DNA of 64,000 nucleotides, taken from NCBI GenBank assembly GCA_947648905.1, contig CANSPP010000005.1, positions 52,379 to 116,378 on the forward strand. Direction: 5' to 3'. Both the position numbers and the translations under genes were made by a program. Below are positions 19,383-27,898 of the stretch, one piece after another. The DNA is from an uncultured Clostridium sp. (GTDB taxonomy: Bacteria; Bacillota; Clostridia; TANB77; CAG-508). Below the pieces are notes generated by a model. The model did no database searches, was not told where the DNA came from, and was given only the letters and a program-made list of their open reading frames with translations. The stretch's first letter is position 1. The number at the start of each line of letters is the position of its first letter.

Positions 19383-20379
19383 ATGAGTAAAGATATAATA
19401 ACTATGCGGAATAGAGTCAAGCTGTGATGAAACATCAGTAGCGATAATAAGAAATGGAAGAGAGATTTTATCAAACATAATTGATACACAAATACCAATA
19501 CACGAAAAATATGGTGGAGTAGTACCAGAGATTGCTTCAAGAAATCACATAGAGGCAATTTCAAGGGTGACAAAAAAGGCACTAGAAGAAGCAAAAATAA
19601 CTTGGGATGATATTGATGCAATAACACCAACATATGGACCAGGTTTAGTTGGAGCATTACTAGTAGGCCTTTCATATGCGAAAGCGTTAAGTTTAGCAAT
19701 AGATAAGCCATTAGTAGGAGTAAATCACATTCAAGGTCATATAGCATCAAATTATATAACATATAAAGAGTTGGAACCACCATTTATATGTGTTATGATG
19801 TCAGGTGGAAATACTCAAATTATAAATGTAAAAACCTATACAGAATTTGAAGTGTTAGGAAAAACACGTGATGATGCAATAGGAGAAGCATTTGATAAAG
19901 TCGCAAGAGTAGTAGGCTTAGGATATCCAGGAGGACCAAAAGTAGATAAGTTAGCAAAAGAAGGACAAGCAAATATAGATTTACCTAAAACTCATTTTGA
20001 TGGAGATACATTAGATTTTAGTTTTAGTGGAATAAAAACAGCAGTAATAAACTTACACCATAAAAACCCAGAAATAAACAAGGCGGATTTATGTGCAAGC
20101 TTCCAAAAAAATGTTACAGAAACATTAATGGAAAATGTAAAAAAATCAATAGAGAGAACAGGAATAAAAACAATAGTTTTAGCTGGTGGAGTGTCTAGCA
20201 ATTCTTATATTAGAAAAGAATTTTTAGAATTACAAAATGAAGGAATAAAAGTTTATATGCCAGACTTAAAGCTATGCACAGACAATGCCGCAATGATAGG
20301 GTCAGCTGGTTATTACAACTTTATAGCAGGTAGGAGAGATAACTTAAACTTAAATGCAGTGCCAAATTTAAAATTATAG
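19383..20379 (+). CDS. tsaD: tRNA N6-adenosine threonylcarbamoyltransferase TsaD, with a CGG +1 shift
   Basis: Transfers the threonylcarbamoyl group to A37 of ANN-decoding tRNAs, with TsaB and TsaE; normally essential. From the ATG at 19383 (AGGAAGG upstream) the frame reads MSKDIITM and reaches CGG at 19407. Skipping C gives [13 protein letters not shown], the universal TsaD N-terminal motif, and continues to 331 aa. The metal site HIQGH and the late [11 protein letters not shown] are intact. Without the shift, translation ends five codons later. Starting at a downstream ATG would lose the ATP-binding N-terminus. Adjacent genes are unrelated. Confidence 0.92.
19407..19409 (+). other. CGG +1 frameshift site 4
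   Basis: Context ATG-CGG-AAT; skipping C gives ATG-GGA-ATA (Met-Gly-Ile), the first residues of the TsaD core. Confidence 0.85.
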
Positions 20380-20391
20380 AGGGAGATGCCT

Positions 20392-21099
20392 ATGTCAATA
20401 TATACAATTGGCGATTTACATTTATCTTTTAAAGACAATAAACCAATGGACATATTTGGAGATAATTGGGAAAATCATGAAGAAAAAATAAAAAATGATT
20501 GGATTAAAAAAGTAAAAGAAGAAGACCTAGTAGTATTACCAGGGGATTTTTCGTGGGCAATGTATTTAAATAATACAGATGAAGATTTTAAATATATAAA
20601 TCAATTACCAGGCAAAAAGTTACTATTAAAAGGAAACCATGATTATTGGTGGACAACACTTAAAAGTATGAGAAATTTTGTAAAAGAAAATGAATTTGCA
20701 AATATAGATTTCATTTATAATAATTCATATGAATTTGAAAACAATATCATAGTAGGAACTAGAGGGTGGAGTTTAACAGATGATAGTGAAGACAAAAAAA
20801 TGATTAAAAGGGAAGTAATAAGGCTAGAGTTATCAATACAAGATGGAATAAATAAATTTGGTAAAGATAAGCCAATAATAGCATTTACCCATTATCCGCC
20901 AATAAGTAAAACGAATTTAGAAAAAAACGAAACAAATGAATTTATTAGAATTTTACAACAATATAATATAAAACAATGTTATTATGGTCATTTGCACGGA
21001 AAATCAATAGAAGAAGCAATAGAAGGAGAATATTTTGGAATAGAATTTAGGCTAGTAAGTGCAGATGGATTAAACTTCAAATTGTTCAAAATCAAATAA
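20392..21099 (+). CDS. calcineurin-like metallophosphoesterase
   Basis: Two-metal phosphoesterase of 235 aa. Motifs in order are GDLHLSF (metal-binding D and H), LPGDFSWAMY, LKGNHDYWW (GNHD), FTHYPP and YYGHLHG. Cytosolic, as no signal is present. The substrate is unknown; the close relatives are YkuE-like or general phosphohydrolases. I prefer the ATG at 20392 because GAGGGAG ends directly before the ATG at 20386. It lies 12 bases after tsaD and is probably cotranscribed with it. Confidence 0.88.
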   Translation: MSIYTIGDLHLSFKDNKPMDIFGDNWENHEEKIKNDWIKKVKEEDLVVLPGDFSWAMYLNNTDEDFKYINQLPGKKLLLKGNHDYWWTTLKSMRNFVKENEFANIDFIYNNSYEFENNIIVGTRGWSLTDDSEDKKMIKREVIRLELSIQDGINKFGKDKPIIAFTHYPPISKTNLEKNETNEFIRILQQYNIKQCYYGHLHGKSIEEAIEGEYFGIEFRLVSADGLNFKLFKIK

Positions 21100-21132
21100 A
21101 AAATTAGTTAAACGAAACTAAGGGAGAAAGCA

Positions 21133-23178
21133 ATGGTGGATTTACAAAAAGATGTAAAATATATTAAAGGAGTAGGACCAAGTAGAGTTTTGCTATTAAA
21201 CAAATTAGGAATTTTTACATTAAATGATTTGATAACCTATTATCCTAGAACATATGAGGATAGAAGCAGGCCTAAATACATATGTGAGTGTGAAGAGGGC
21301 GAAGAAGTACTAATAGAAGCAATTGCGTGTAACAAAATGACAAGTGTTAGGCTAAAAGGCAAAACAATGCAAAGACTAATTGTAAGAGATGAAACAGGGT
21401 CAGCAACATTAACGTGGTTTAATCAGCCATATTTAAGAGATAAATTTAGTATTGGAAACAAATATAGATTTTTTGGAAAAGTAAGTAAAAAAGCAGGGAA
21501 AGTAATGTTCAATTCGCCTGTATATGACAGTGAAGAAAAGAATCGAAATACAGGAAGAATTATTCCGATATATCCATTAACATATAGTTTATCACAAAAC
21601 ACAATAAGGAAGATTATGGAAGCGGGAGTGGAAGAGGTTTATGGAAACCTACCAGAAACTTTACCAGAATACATAACAAAAGAATATAAGCTTGAAAATA
21701 TAAACGAAGCAACAAAACATATACATTTTCCAGATGAATTCAAAGACTTTAACATTGCAAGAAACAGATTAGTATTTGAAGAACTATTAAGTGTTCAGTT
21801 AGCTCTGCTAGAGCTAAAAAACAACTATATGTATGAAGAAAAAGGAATACAATTTGAAAAGCAAGTTAAAATATCAGATGTAATAAATACACTTCCATTT
21901 AAATTAACAAAAGCACAATTAAGAGTTTTAGAAGAAATTGAAAGTGATATGGAATCAAACAAAACAATGAATAGATTACTACAAGGAGATGTTGGCTCAG
22001 GTAAAACAGTTGTAGCAATGTGTTCAGCATATAAAGCTGTAAAATCAGGTTATCAAGCAGCAATAATGGCACCAACAGCAATACTTGCAACACAACACTT
22101 AGAAAATTTCAAAAACATTTTAGAAAAACTAGGAATAAGATGTGAGTTGTTAATTTCTGGAATAAGCAAAAAGAAAAAAGAAGATATACTAGAACGCTTA
22201 AAAAATGGTGATATAGACATACTAATTGGAACACATGCAATAATAGAAGAAAATGTTATATTCAAAAATTTAGGTTTAGTAGTAACAGACGAGCAACACA
22301 GGTTTGGTGTAAAACAAAGAACAAAAATAGCGGAAAAGGGAAAAAATCCAGACGTACTTGTTATGACAGCAACACCTATACCACGTACATTAGCATTAAT
22401 ACTATATGGAGACTTAGACATATCAATAATAGACGAATTACCGCCAAACAGAAAGAAAATAGAAACAATAGCAGTAGGAAAACAAATGACAGATAGAATA
22501 AACAACTTTATAAAACAGCAAGTAAATGAAGGAAGACAAGCCTATGTAGTATGTCCGTTAGTAGAAGAAAATGAAGAAATGGACTTAAAATCAGTAGAGA
22601 AATTATATCAATCTTATAGTACAGAAATCTTTCCAGAATACAAAGTAGAATATATACATGGGAAAATGAAGCCAAAAGAAAAAGACGAAATAATGGAAAA
22701 ATTTAAAAACAAAGAAATAGACATTTTAATATCAACAACAGTAATAGAAGTAGGAGTAGACGTACCAAATGCAAACATAATGGTAATAGAAAATGCTGAA
22801 AGATTTGGATTAGCACAACTTCACCAATTAAGAGGAAGAGTAGGAAGAGGAGAATATCAATCTTATTGCATATTAAAATGTGAAGGAAAAAGCGAAAACA
22901 CAAGAAAAAGAATGAAAGTAATGGTAGAAACAAATGACGGATTTATAATATCAGAAAAAGATTTAGAACTAAGAGGCTCTGGAGACTTCTTTGGAACAAT
23001 GCAACATGGCTTACCAGAATTTAAAATAGCTAACTTATTTGAAGACATCGAAATGCTAAAAATGGTACAAAGTGTAGCTATGAAAATATTAGCAGATGAC
23101 CCTAAATTAGAGCAAGAAAAAAATAAGCTGTTAAAAAATCTAATTCGTGATAAGTTTGCCAAAAGAATAGAAATTTAA
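21133..23178 (+). CDS. recG: ATP-dependent DNA helicase RecG
   Basis: Branch-migrating helicase that remodels stalled forks and Holliday junctions. The 681 aa product has an N-terminal wedge/OB domain (about 60-160) followed by helicase domains with GDVGSGKTVVA (Walker A), DEQHRFG (motif II), TATPIPRTL (motif III) and RGRVGRGEYQS (motif VI). AGGGAG lies upstream of the ATG, 33 bases after the phosphoesterase. Confidence 0.97.
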   Translation: MVDLQKDVKYIKGVGPSRVLLLNKLGIFTLNDLITYYPRTYEDRSRPKYICECEEGEEVLIEAIACNKMTSVRLKGKTMQRLIVRDETGSATLTWFNQPYLRDKFSIGNKYRFFGKVSKKAGKVMFNSPVYDSEEKNRNTGRIIPIYPLTYSLSQNTIRKIMEAGVEEVYGNLPETLPEYITKEYKLENINEATKHIHFPDEFKDFNIARNRLVFEELLSVQLALLELKNNYMYEEKGIQFEKQVKISDVINTLPFKLTKAQLRVLEEIESDMESNKTMNRLLQGDVGSGKTVVAMCSAYKAVKSGYQAAIMAPTAILATQHLENFKNILEKLGIRCELLISGISKKKKEDILERLKNGDIDILIGTHAIIEENVIFKNLGLVVTDEQHRFGVKQRTKIAEKGKNPDVLVMTATPIPRTLALILYGDLDISIIDELPPNRKKIETIAVGKQMTDRINNFIKQQVNEGRQAYVVCPLVEENEEMDLKSVEKLYQSYSTEIFPEYKVEYIHGKMKPKEKDEIMEKFKNKEIDILISTTVIEVGVDVPNANIMVIENAERFGLAQLHQLRGRVGRGEYQSYCILKCEGKSENTRKRMKVMVETNDGFIISEKDLELRGSGDFFGTMQHGLPEFKIANLFEDIEMLKMVQSVAMKILADDPKLEQEKNKLLKNLIRDKFAKRIEI

Positions 23179-23185
23179 ACTTTTG

Positions 23186-23214
23186 TTGACTTTTTTTGTC
23201 GGAAATAGTATATT
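23186..23214 (+). promoter_or_regulatory. promoter for the 23248 gene
   Basis: TTGACT (23186-23191), N17, TATATT (23209-23214). Confidence 0.65.
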
Positions 23215-23247
23215 ATATTTGTAATAAATAAAAGGATGTAGATAAAA

Positions 23248-23439
23248 ATGTTTTCAATAATAATAAAATTAATTTCAGCAATTATCATACTAATAGGAGT
23301 AATATTAATTTTTGATGCTAGAATAATAACTAAAAGATTTTTCGGATTTGGAGACCAAAATGAGGCTTCTAGTGGCTTGAAAATTTTGGGATTTATATTA
23401 GTTATTGTTGGTGGATTAATTATGTATTTTAATATGTGA
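23248..23439 (+). CDS. small two-helix membrane protein
   Basis: A 63 aa protein with two predicted membrane helices (about 3-22 and 46-61) joined by a polar loop containing RFFGFGDQNEASSG. I do not recognise a specific family. AAAGGATG precedes the ATG, and it has its own promoter and a strong terminator, so it is a real single-gene unit. Confidence 0.75.
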   Translation: MFSIIIKLISAIIILIGVILIFDARIITKRFFGFGDQNEASSGLKILGFILVIVGGLIMYFNM

Positions 23440-23450
23440 TAAATAAAAGT

Positions 23451-23482
23451 AAAAGACCCTTACAATTTGTAAGGGTCTTTTT
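23451..23482. terminator. bidirectional terminator
   Basis: A perfect 14-bp stem, AAAAGACCCTTACA (23451-23464) with TGTAAGGGTCTTTT (23468-23481). Its A and T flanks can serve both the gene at 23248 and the opposing gene at 23491. Confidence 0.9.
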
Positions 23483-23490
23483 GCTTAGAA

Positions 23491-23811
23491 TCAGTTAGAT
23501 TTGGTAATCATAACGTAACTATAACCTACATATACTTTTTCAGTAAAAGTAGCTGTATAGTCACTGCCAGAGTTAATCAAATCAACAAGAACTTCCATAA
23601 CTTCTTTTTCAAAGAAGTTGCTTGAATACCGCTGAAGCGTCTGAATATAAATGCGCTTTTCGTAAGTATCCATAAGGCAAAGAGCTTCTAAATTATTTTT
23701 TTCAAATAATTCGAGAACCCATTTGTAAAGCTTTTTAGCTTCAATTTTGGAATCTTTCTTAGGTGTGTTGATGATTGACTGCTGGCTTGTAGATGTTTCT
23801 GCTTTTTTCAT
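23491..23811 (-). CDS. unknown protein with atypical codon use
   Basis: A 106 aa protein on the minus strand, unrecognised. The first 30 residues are Ser/Thr/Lys-rich (ETSTSQQSIINTPKKDSK); the rest looks helical (EAKKLYKWVLELFEKNN) and then strand-rich (DYTATFTEKVYVGYSYVM). The start at 23811 has AAGGAG seven bases upstream. Its codon use (CTT, CAG, CGC, GCG, AAG) is richer in G+C than its neighbours. It contains the only in-frame CGG in the window that is read straight through (Arg in LQRYSS, about 23629-23631). It may be transferred DNA. Confidence 0.75.
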   Translation of the reverse strand: MKKAETSTSQQSIINTPKKDSKIEAKKLYKWVLELFEKNNLEALCLMDTYEKRIYIQTLQRYSSNFFEKEVMEVLVDLINSGSDYTATFTEKVYVGYSYVMITKSN

Positions 23812-23891
23812 AGTGAGTCTCCTTCTAAGCATCTAAAGATTTGCATAAATCTAGTATACCATATTTTACATAATAATGCAAGCGGACATAT

Positions 23892-23929
23892 AAAAAACTT
23901 ACGAATCAATAAAGTTTCGTAAGTTTTTT
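23892..23929 (-). terminator. terminator of tRNA-Leu
   Basis: AAAAAACTTACGAA (23892-23905) pairs with TTCGTAAGTTTTTT (23916-23929), directly downstream of the tRNA on the minus strand. Confidence 0.8.
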
Positions 23930-24012
23930 GGTGCGGATGAAGGGACTCGAACCCCCACGTCGTTGACACTGGTTCCTAAGACCAGCGCGTCTACCAGTTC
24001 CGCCACATCCGC
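23929..24012 (-). tRNA. tRNA-Leu (TAG)
   Basis: Minus strand: GCGGATG acceptor, long variable arm, CATCCGC and encoded ACCA. The anticodon stem CTGGT/ACCAG holds loop CTTAGGA, anticodon TAG. Confidence 0.95.
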
Positions 24013-24126
24013 ATATCTAATTGACAATATTAATATTAGCATATTCATAATATATTTGTCAAGAAAAAATTGAAAAAAAACAAAAAAACTGATATAATTA
24101 GCAAAAAGCAAAAAAGGAGAAAATTA

Positions 24127-25491
24127 ATGCTAGTAAAAAAGAATGAAACATATACAGTAGAAATTATAGATAATGGATATAATGGCGAAGGAATAGCAAA
24201 AATAGATGGATTTACAATATTTATACCAAATGCAATAAAAGGAGAAAAAGTAAAAATACTAATCCTAAAAGTTCTAACATCACACGCATTCGGAAAAATA
24301 ACAGAAATAATAGAAAAGTCAAAACACAGAAAAGAAAGTGACTGTACTACATATAAGAGATGTGGAGGTTGCAGTTTAAGACATATAGATTATGAGCAAA
24401 CATTAAAAATGAAGCAAAATGCGGTTCAAAGTTTAGTAAATAAAACACTAAAAAACAAAATACAAGTACAAGAAACATTAGGAATGGAAAAGCCTCAAAA
24501 CTACAGAAACAAAGCGCAATATCCAGTAGGAATAAATAGAGACGGAAAGCCAGTAATGGGTGTGTTTGCAAACAGAACACATGAAATCATACCAATAAAT
24601 GAATGTTTTATTCAAGACAAACAAGCTGAAAAAGTTGCAAAATTCATTTTTGATTTTATTGTAAAAAATAAAATAAGCATATATGACGAAGATACTAGAA
24701 AAGGATTAGTAAGACACATAGTAACAAAGATAGGTAAAAAGACAAATGAAATAATGTGTGTAATTGTTATTAATGGAAGCAAGATGCCAAAAGAGCAAGA
24801 ACTAGTAGAAGCGGTAACATCTAATTTTAAGAATGTAAAAACAATAGTAAAAAATATAAATATGAAAAATACAAACGTAATACTAGGAAAGGAAAATATC
24901 AATTTATATGGTGAAGGATATATAACTGATATATTGGGAGAATATACATTTAAAATATCTCCATTATCATTCTATCAAGTAAATCCTGTACAAGCAGAAA
25001 AATTGTATAATATAGGAGTAGACGGAGCAAATATAACAAAAAATGATGTCGTTTTTGACTTATATTGTGGAATTGGTACAATTTCATTATTTATGGCAAA
25101 ATATGCAAAAAAAGTATATGGAATTGAAATTGTTGAAGAAGCTATAGAAGCGGCAAAAGAAAATGCAAAAGTTAATGGAGTAGAAAATACAGAATTTATT
25201 GCTGGTGATGTGGAAGAAATTTTAGATGATTTAATTAATAAAAAATCAATTGTTCCAGATATTGTGATGGTCGACCCACCAAGAAAAGGTCTTGATAATA
25301 AGAGCATTGATAATATTTTGAAAATTAAGCCTAAAAGGCTTGTGTATATTAGTTGTAATCCTGCTACTTTGGTTAGGGATTTGGCTAAGTTGGAAGAGAG
25401 CTTTAAAATTGATTTTATTAAACCTGTTGATATGTTTCCATTTACTAATGGGATTGAGTGTTGTTCGGTTTTAGAATTAAAGAAAAAATAA
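24127..25491 (+). CDS. 23S rRNA (uracil-C5)-methyltransferase, RlmD/RumA family
   Basis: SAM-dependent RNA m5U methyltransferase, 454 aa. It has an N-terminal TRAM domain (about 1-60) and a 4Fe-4S cluster region (CTTYKRCGGCSLRHID). The Rossmann domain has the SAM motif FDLYCGIGTISLF, then DPPRKGLD and the catalytic Cys motif ISCNPATLVRDL. The start is the ATG at 24127 after AAAAGGAG; the upstream in-frame codons overlap the promoter region. Firmicutes often have several paralogs (RlmCD-like), so the exact target base is left open. Confidence 0.92.
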   Translation: MLVKKNETYTVEIIDNGYNGEGIAKIDGFTIFIPNAIKGEKVKILILKVLTSHAFGKITEIIEKSKHRKESDCTTYKRCGGCSLRHIDYEQTLKMKQNAVQSLVNKTLKNKIQVQETLGMEKPQNYRNKAQYPVGINRDGKPVMGVFANRTHEIIPINECFIQDKQAEKVAKFIFDFIVKNKISIYDEDTRKGLVRHIVTKIGKKTNEIMCVIVINGSKMPKEQELVEAVTSNFKNVKTIVKNINMKNTNVILGKENINLYGEGYITDILGEYTFKISPLSFYQVNPVQAEKLYNIGVDGANITKNDVVFDLYCGIGTISLFMAKYAKKVYGIEIVEEAIEAAKENAKVNGVENTEFIAGDVEEILDDLINKKSIVPDIVMVDPPRKGLDNKSIDNILKIKPKRLVYISCNPATLVRDLAKLEESFKIDFIKPVDMFPFTNGIECCSVLELKKK

Positions 25492-25498
25492 ATAAATT

Positions 25499-25530
25499 AA
25501 GGACGAAATTTAAGAAATTCGCCCTTTTTA
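25499..25530. terminator. convergent terminator
   Basis: AAGGACGAAATTT pairs with AAATTCGCCCTT around a short loop, with T on the right and A on the left, between two converging genes. Confidence 0.65.
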
Positions 25531-25533
25531 TTT

Positions 25534-25968
25534 TTATAAATATTTTTTCAAAGTTTCAACACTATCCTCTTGCATAACAACAAAATCATTTAAAATATTC
25601 ATAACAGGTTTCTCAGCATCAGGATTTTGATTAATCAAACGTCTACCTTCAATAATACCCATATTAGTACCTTGCATCAAAAGCTCAGACAACTTAGAAG
25701 TAGTATCATCATTCATAGTTTTCATTTGAACACCATACCAAGTCATCATTTTATTCATAGCATTAGTTTCGTGAGGTTCTTCACTAGAATAATCATTATA
25801 TAAATTATGAACCTTTTTAGAAATTTCCTTATATTTGTTATATTCAACATCCAAAACTTTTCTAAAATTATCATCACGAACTTTTTCAGAAACATAAGAG
25901 ATAGCATCCATTCCCATAGTTGCACCTTTATTAACTTCATCTAAAATATTTAAATTTTGATTTTCCAT
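25534..25968 (-). CDS. helical, ferritin-like protein of unknown function
   Basis: A 144 aa, all-helical protein. NKGATMGMDAISYVSEKV and RKVLDVEYNKYKEISKKVHNLY resemble two helices of a four-helix bundle of the DUF2383/ferritin-like type, and the Glu, Asp and His spacing allows metal binding, though I cannot confirm it. The start at 25968 has GGAG ten bases upstream; an ATG five codons earlier lies on that site. It is a single-gene unit, and a role in stress or sporulation is possible but not shown. Confidence 0.6.
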   Translation of the reverse strand: MENQNLNILDEVNKGATMGMDAISYVSEKVRDDNFRKVLDVEYNKYKEISKKVHNLYNDYSSEEPHETNAMNKMMTWYGVQMKTMNDDTTSKLSELLMQGTNMGIIEGRRLINQNPDAEKPVMNILNDFVVMQEDSVETLKKYL

Positions 25969-26143
25969 ATAAATCAACTCCATTTCATTAATATAAGTTT
26001 TACTTTAAATAGTATTACCTAAAAATTAAAAAATATTTAATTTTTATTTTCCTACATAAAACAAAAAAAGAAAAAATTACTAAATAAAAAAAGAAAAAAA
26101 TCACATAATAAAAACATAAAACAAAAAAAGGAGGAATTTTTCA

Positions 26144-27163
26144 ATGAAAAAAATAATTAGCATAATAACAATAATAAGTATTTTATTAGTACTTATTTTT
26201 ACAGGAAGCACATATGCAGAAAGTTTAGATACAATAAGCGTAGATGTTGATAAAACTCTAGTTCATTCAGGAGAAGAAGTAAAAGTAACAGTAAACTTTG
26301 GAACAGAGTTAGGTGCATACACAGGAATAGTTGCATATGATGATACAATTTTTGATTATGTATCAGTAGAAGGTGGTACACCTAATGATACGGGAGACAA
26401 AGTAAGAGTAGTTTTTTATGATACAACAGGTGGAACAGCTCCAAGAAGTAGTATGAGTGTAACATTTAGAGCTAAAGCAGATATAACAACATCAAATCCA
26501 ACAGAATTTCAAATAACAGCAGAAGGGTTGGCAAATGCAGATGCTTCTGTTACTTATGATGATATTGGAACACCAATAACAAAAAATGTAACAGTTGAGC
26601 CACAATATGTAGATTACACATTAAATTTAACACATACAGGAGATATTATAAAGGGACAAGAAAATGCAATGACACTTTCTTATTCTTCACCAATGGGACG
26701 TTACTATGAACATGCAAGATTAATTGCAGAAGCAACAACTCCAGAAGGAGCAAATGTACAATTATTAGGAACTGATAGTCAAGGACTAGAGCATAATATC
26801 ATTCAAAATGGATGGGGAGATGCGCAAGGATATAAAATAGGAGGAAAAGATGTTTCTCAAGTTTTAAATGTAAAAGGAATTTTCAGCGAATTAGGAGATT
26901 ATACAATTACTTTAAAATTAATAGATAGAGACAATTCAGATATTGTAATTGCTCAAAATACATTCAATTTTAAAGCTGTAGAAACTCCAACAACTCCAGA
27001 ACAACCTACTCCAGTAGAACCACAACCAGAAGCACCTGCAGTAACTGAAGAAACAGAAACACCAAAAGTTTTACCAAAAACAGGCAACAATATATATATT
27101 CCAATTATAATTGTTTTAATTGCACTAGTAAGTTCTTATATTTATTTTAGTAAAAGAAAATAA
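26144..27163 (+). CDS. cohesin-domain LPXTG surface protein
   Basis: A 339 aa secreted, wall-anchored protein. It has a signal peptide (MKKIISIITIISILLVLIF...TYA) and then a cohesin-like beta domain (about 25-150; LDTISVDVDKTLVHSGEEV, GIVAYDDTIFDYVSV). A second beta region follows, then a Pro/Glu/Thr-rich linker and the sorting signal LPKTG with a hydrophobic helix and KRK tail. Cohesins bind dockerins. A sortase gene starts three bases downstream, and a dockerin protein follows it, so this is likely the scaffold of a small wall-bound complex. AAAGGAGG lies upstream of the ATG. Confidence 0.85.
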   Translation: MKKIISIITIISILLVLIFTGSTYAESLDTISVDVDKTLVHSGEEVKVTVNFGTELGAYTGIVAYDDTIFDYVSVEGGTPNDTGDKVRVVFYDTTGGTAPRSSMSVTFRAKADITTSNPTEFQITAEGLANADASVTYDDIGTPITKNVTVEPQYVDYTLNLTHTGDIIKGQENAMTLSYSSPMGRYYEHARLIAEATTPEGANVQLLGTDSQGLEHNIIQNGWGDAQGYKIGGKDVSQVLNVKGIFSELGDYTITLKLIDRDNSDIVIAQNTFNFKAVETPTTPEQPTPVEPQPEAPAVTEETETPKVLPKTGNNIYIPIIIVLIALVSSYIYFSKRK

Positions 27164-27165
27164 TT

Positions 27166-27807
27166 ATGGAAAAAAAGAACAAAAGAATTGTAATTAGTAT
27201 AGTTTTAGTAATAATAATTTTAGGTATTATGATATGGACTGTAATTGAAGAATGTATAGAAAAACAGATACCAAAGGAAACAAAAGCTATAAATTACGAA
27301 ACACAAAAAACACAGACAGGGGAAATTAACAAAGAAAATAATTCTGACCAAGAGCAAAGTTTAGTGAATGAAGAAGAAAAAATATATCCAAAGGAAGAAA
27401 TAGAGACTAGTTACAAAGGATATACAGTAAGTGCAAAATTAGAAATACCAGCAATCAATTTAGAAACTTATGTATTACAAAAATATTCTTTGCAAGCATT
27501 AAATGTAACGGTTACAAAGTTTTGGGGAGCAAATGCAAACCAAATAGGAAATTATTGCATTGCAGGACATAATTTTCAAAATAGAAATATGTTTTTTGAT
27601 TTAAAAAAGCTGAAAATAGGAGACAAACTATCAATTGTAGACAACGAGGTTGGAAGAGTAGAATATAAAATTTACGATATATATCAAGTAATGCCAGAAG
27701 ATGTAAGCTGTTTGTCACAAGAGACAGACGGAAAAAAAGAAGTTACTTTAATTACTTGTACAAACGATTCGACCAAAAGAATTATTGTTAAAGCAACGGA
27801 AGTTTAA
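27166..27807 (+). CDS. sortase
   Basis: Transpeptidase that attaches LPXTG proteins to the cell wall. The 213 aa product has an N-terminal membrane anchor (about 8-26) and a sortase beta barrel with catalytic His in GHNFQNR, Cys in LITCTND and Arg in STKRIIVKA. The TLxTC-like motif fits class C/D enzymes better than housekeeping SrtA. It begins three bases after the LPKTG protein, which is surely its substrate. A dispersed repeat separates it from the dockerin gene. Confidence 0.92.
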   Translation: MEKKNKRIVISIVLVIIILGIMIWTVIEECIEKQIPKETKAINYETQKTQTGEINKENNSDQEQSLVNEEEKIYPKEEIETSYKGYTVSAKLEIPAINLETYVLQKYSLQALNVTVTKFWGANANQIGNYCIAGHNFQNRNMFFDLKKLKIGDKLSIVDNEVGRVEYKIYDIYQVMPEDVSCLSQETDGKKEVTLITCTNDSTKRIIVKATEV

Positions 27808-27809
27808 TG

Positions 27810-27876
27810 CCAATGTGCCAATGGGGACGGGCCTTAATGGCAGATTTCTGCCAAAAAGGTCCGTCCCTATTGGCAC
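27810..27876. repeat. paired GGGGACGGGCC-type palindromes
   Basis: GTGCCAATGGGGACGGGCC...GGCAG, then CTGCC, and GGTCCGTCCC...TTGGCAC, in mirror order, right after the sortase stop. Confidence 0.75.
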
Positions 27877-27898
27877 GTGTTTAGAAAAGGAGAGAGAT

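Noticed and set aside
23892-24012. A protein frame across the tRNA-Leu region
   Set aside because: The sequence folds as a complete tRNA with CCA and terminator.
27785-27898. Extending the dockerin gene upstream to 27785
   Set aside because: That frame overlaps the sortase end and runs through a dispersed palindrome; GTG 27899 has a good ribosome site.
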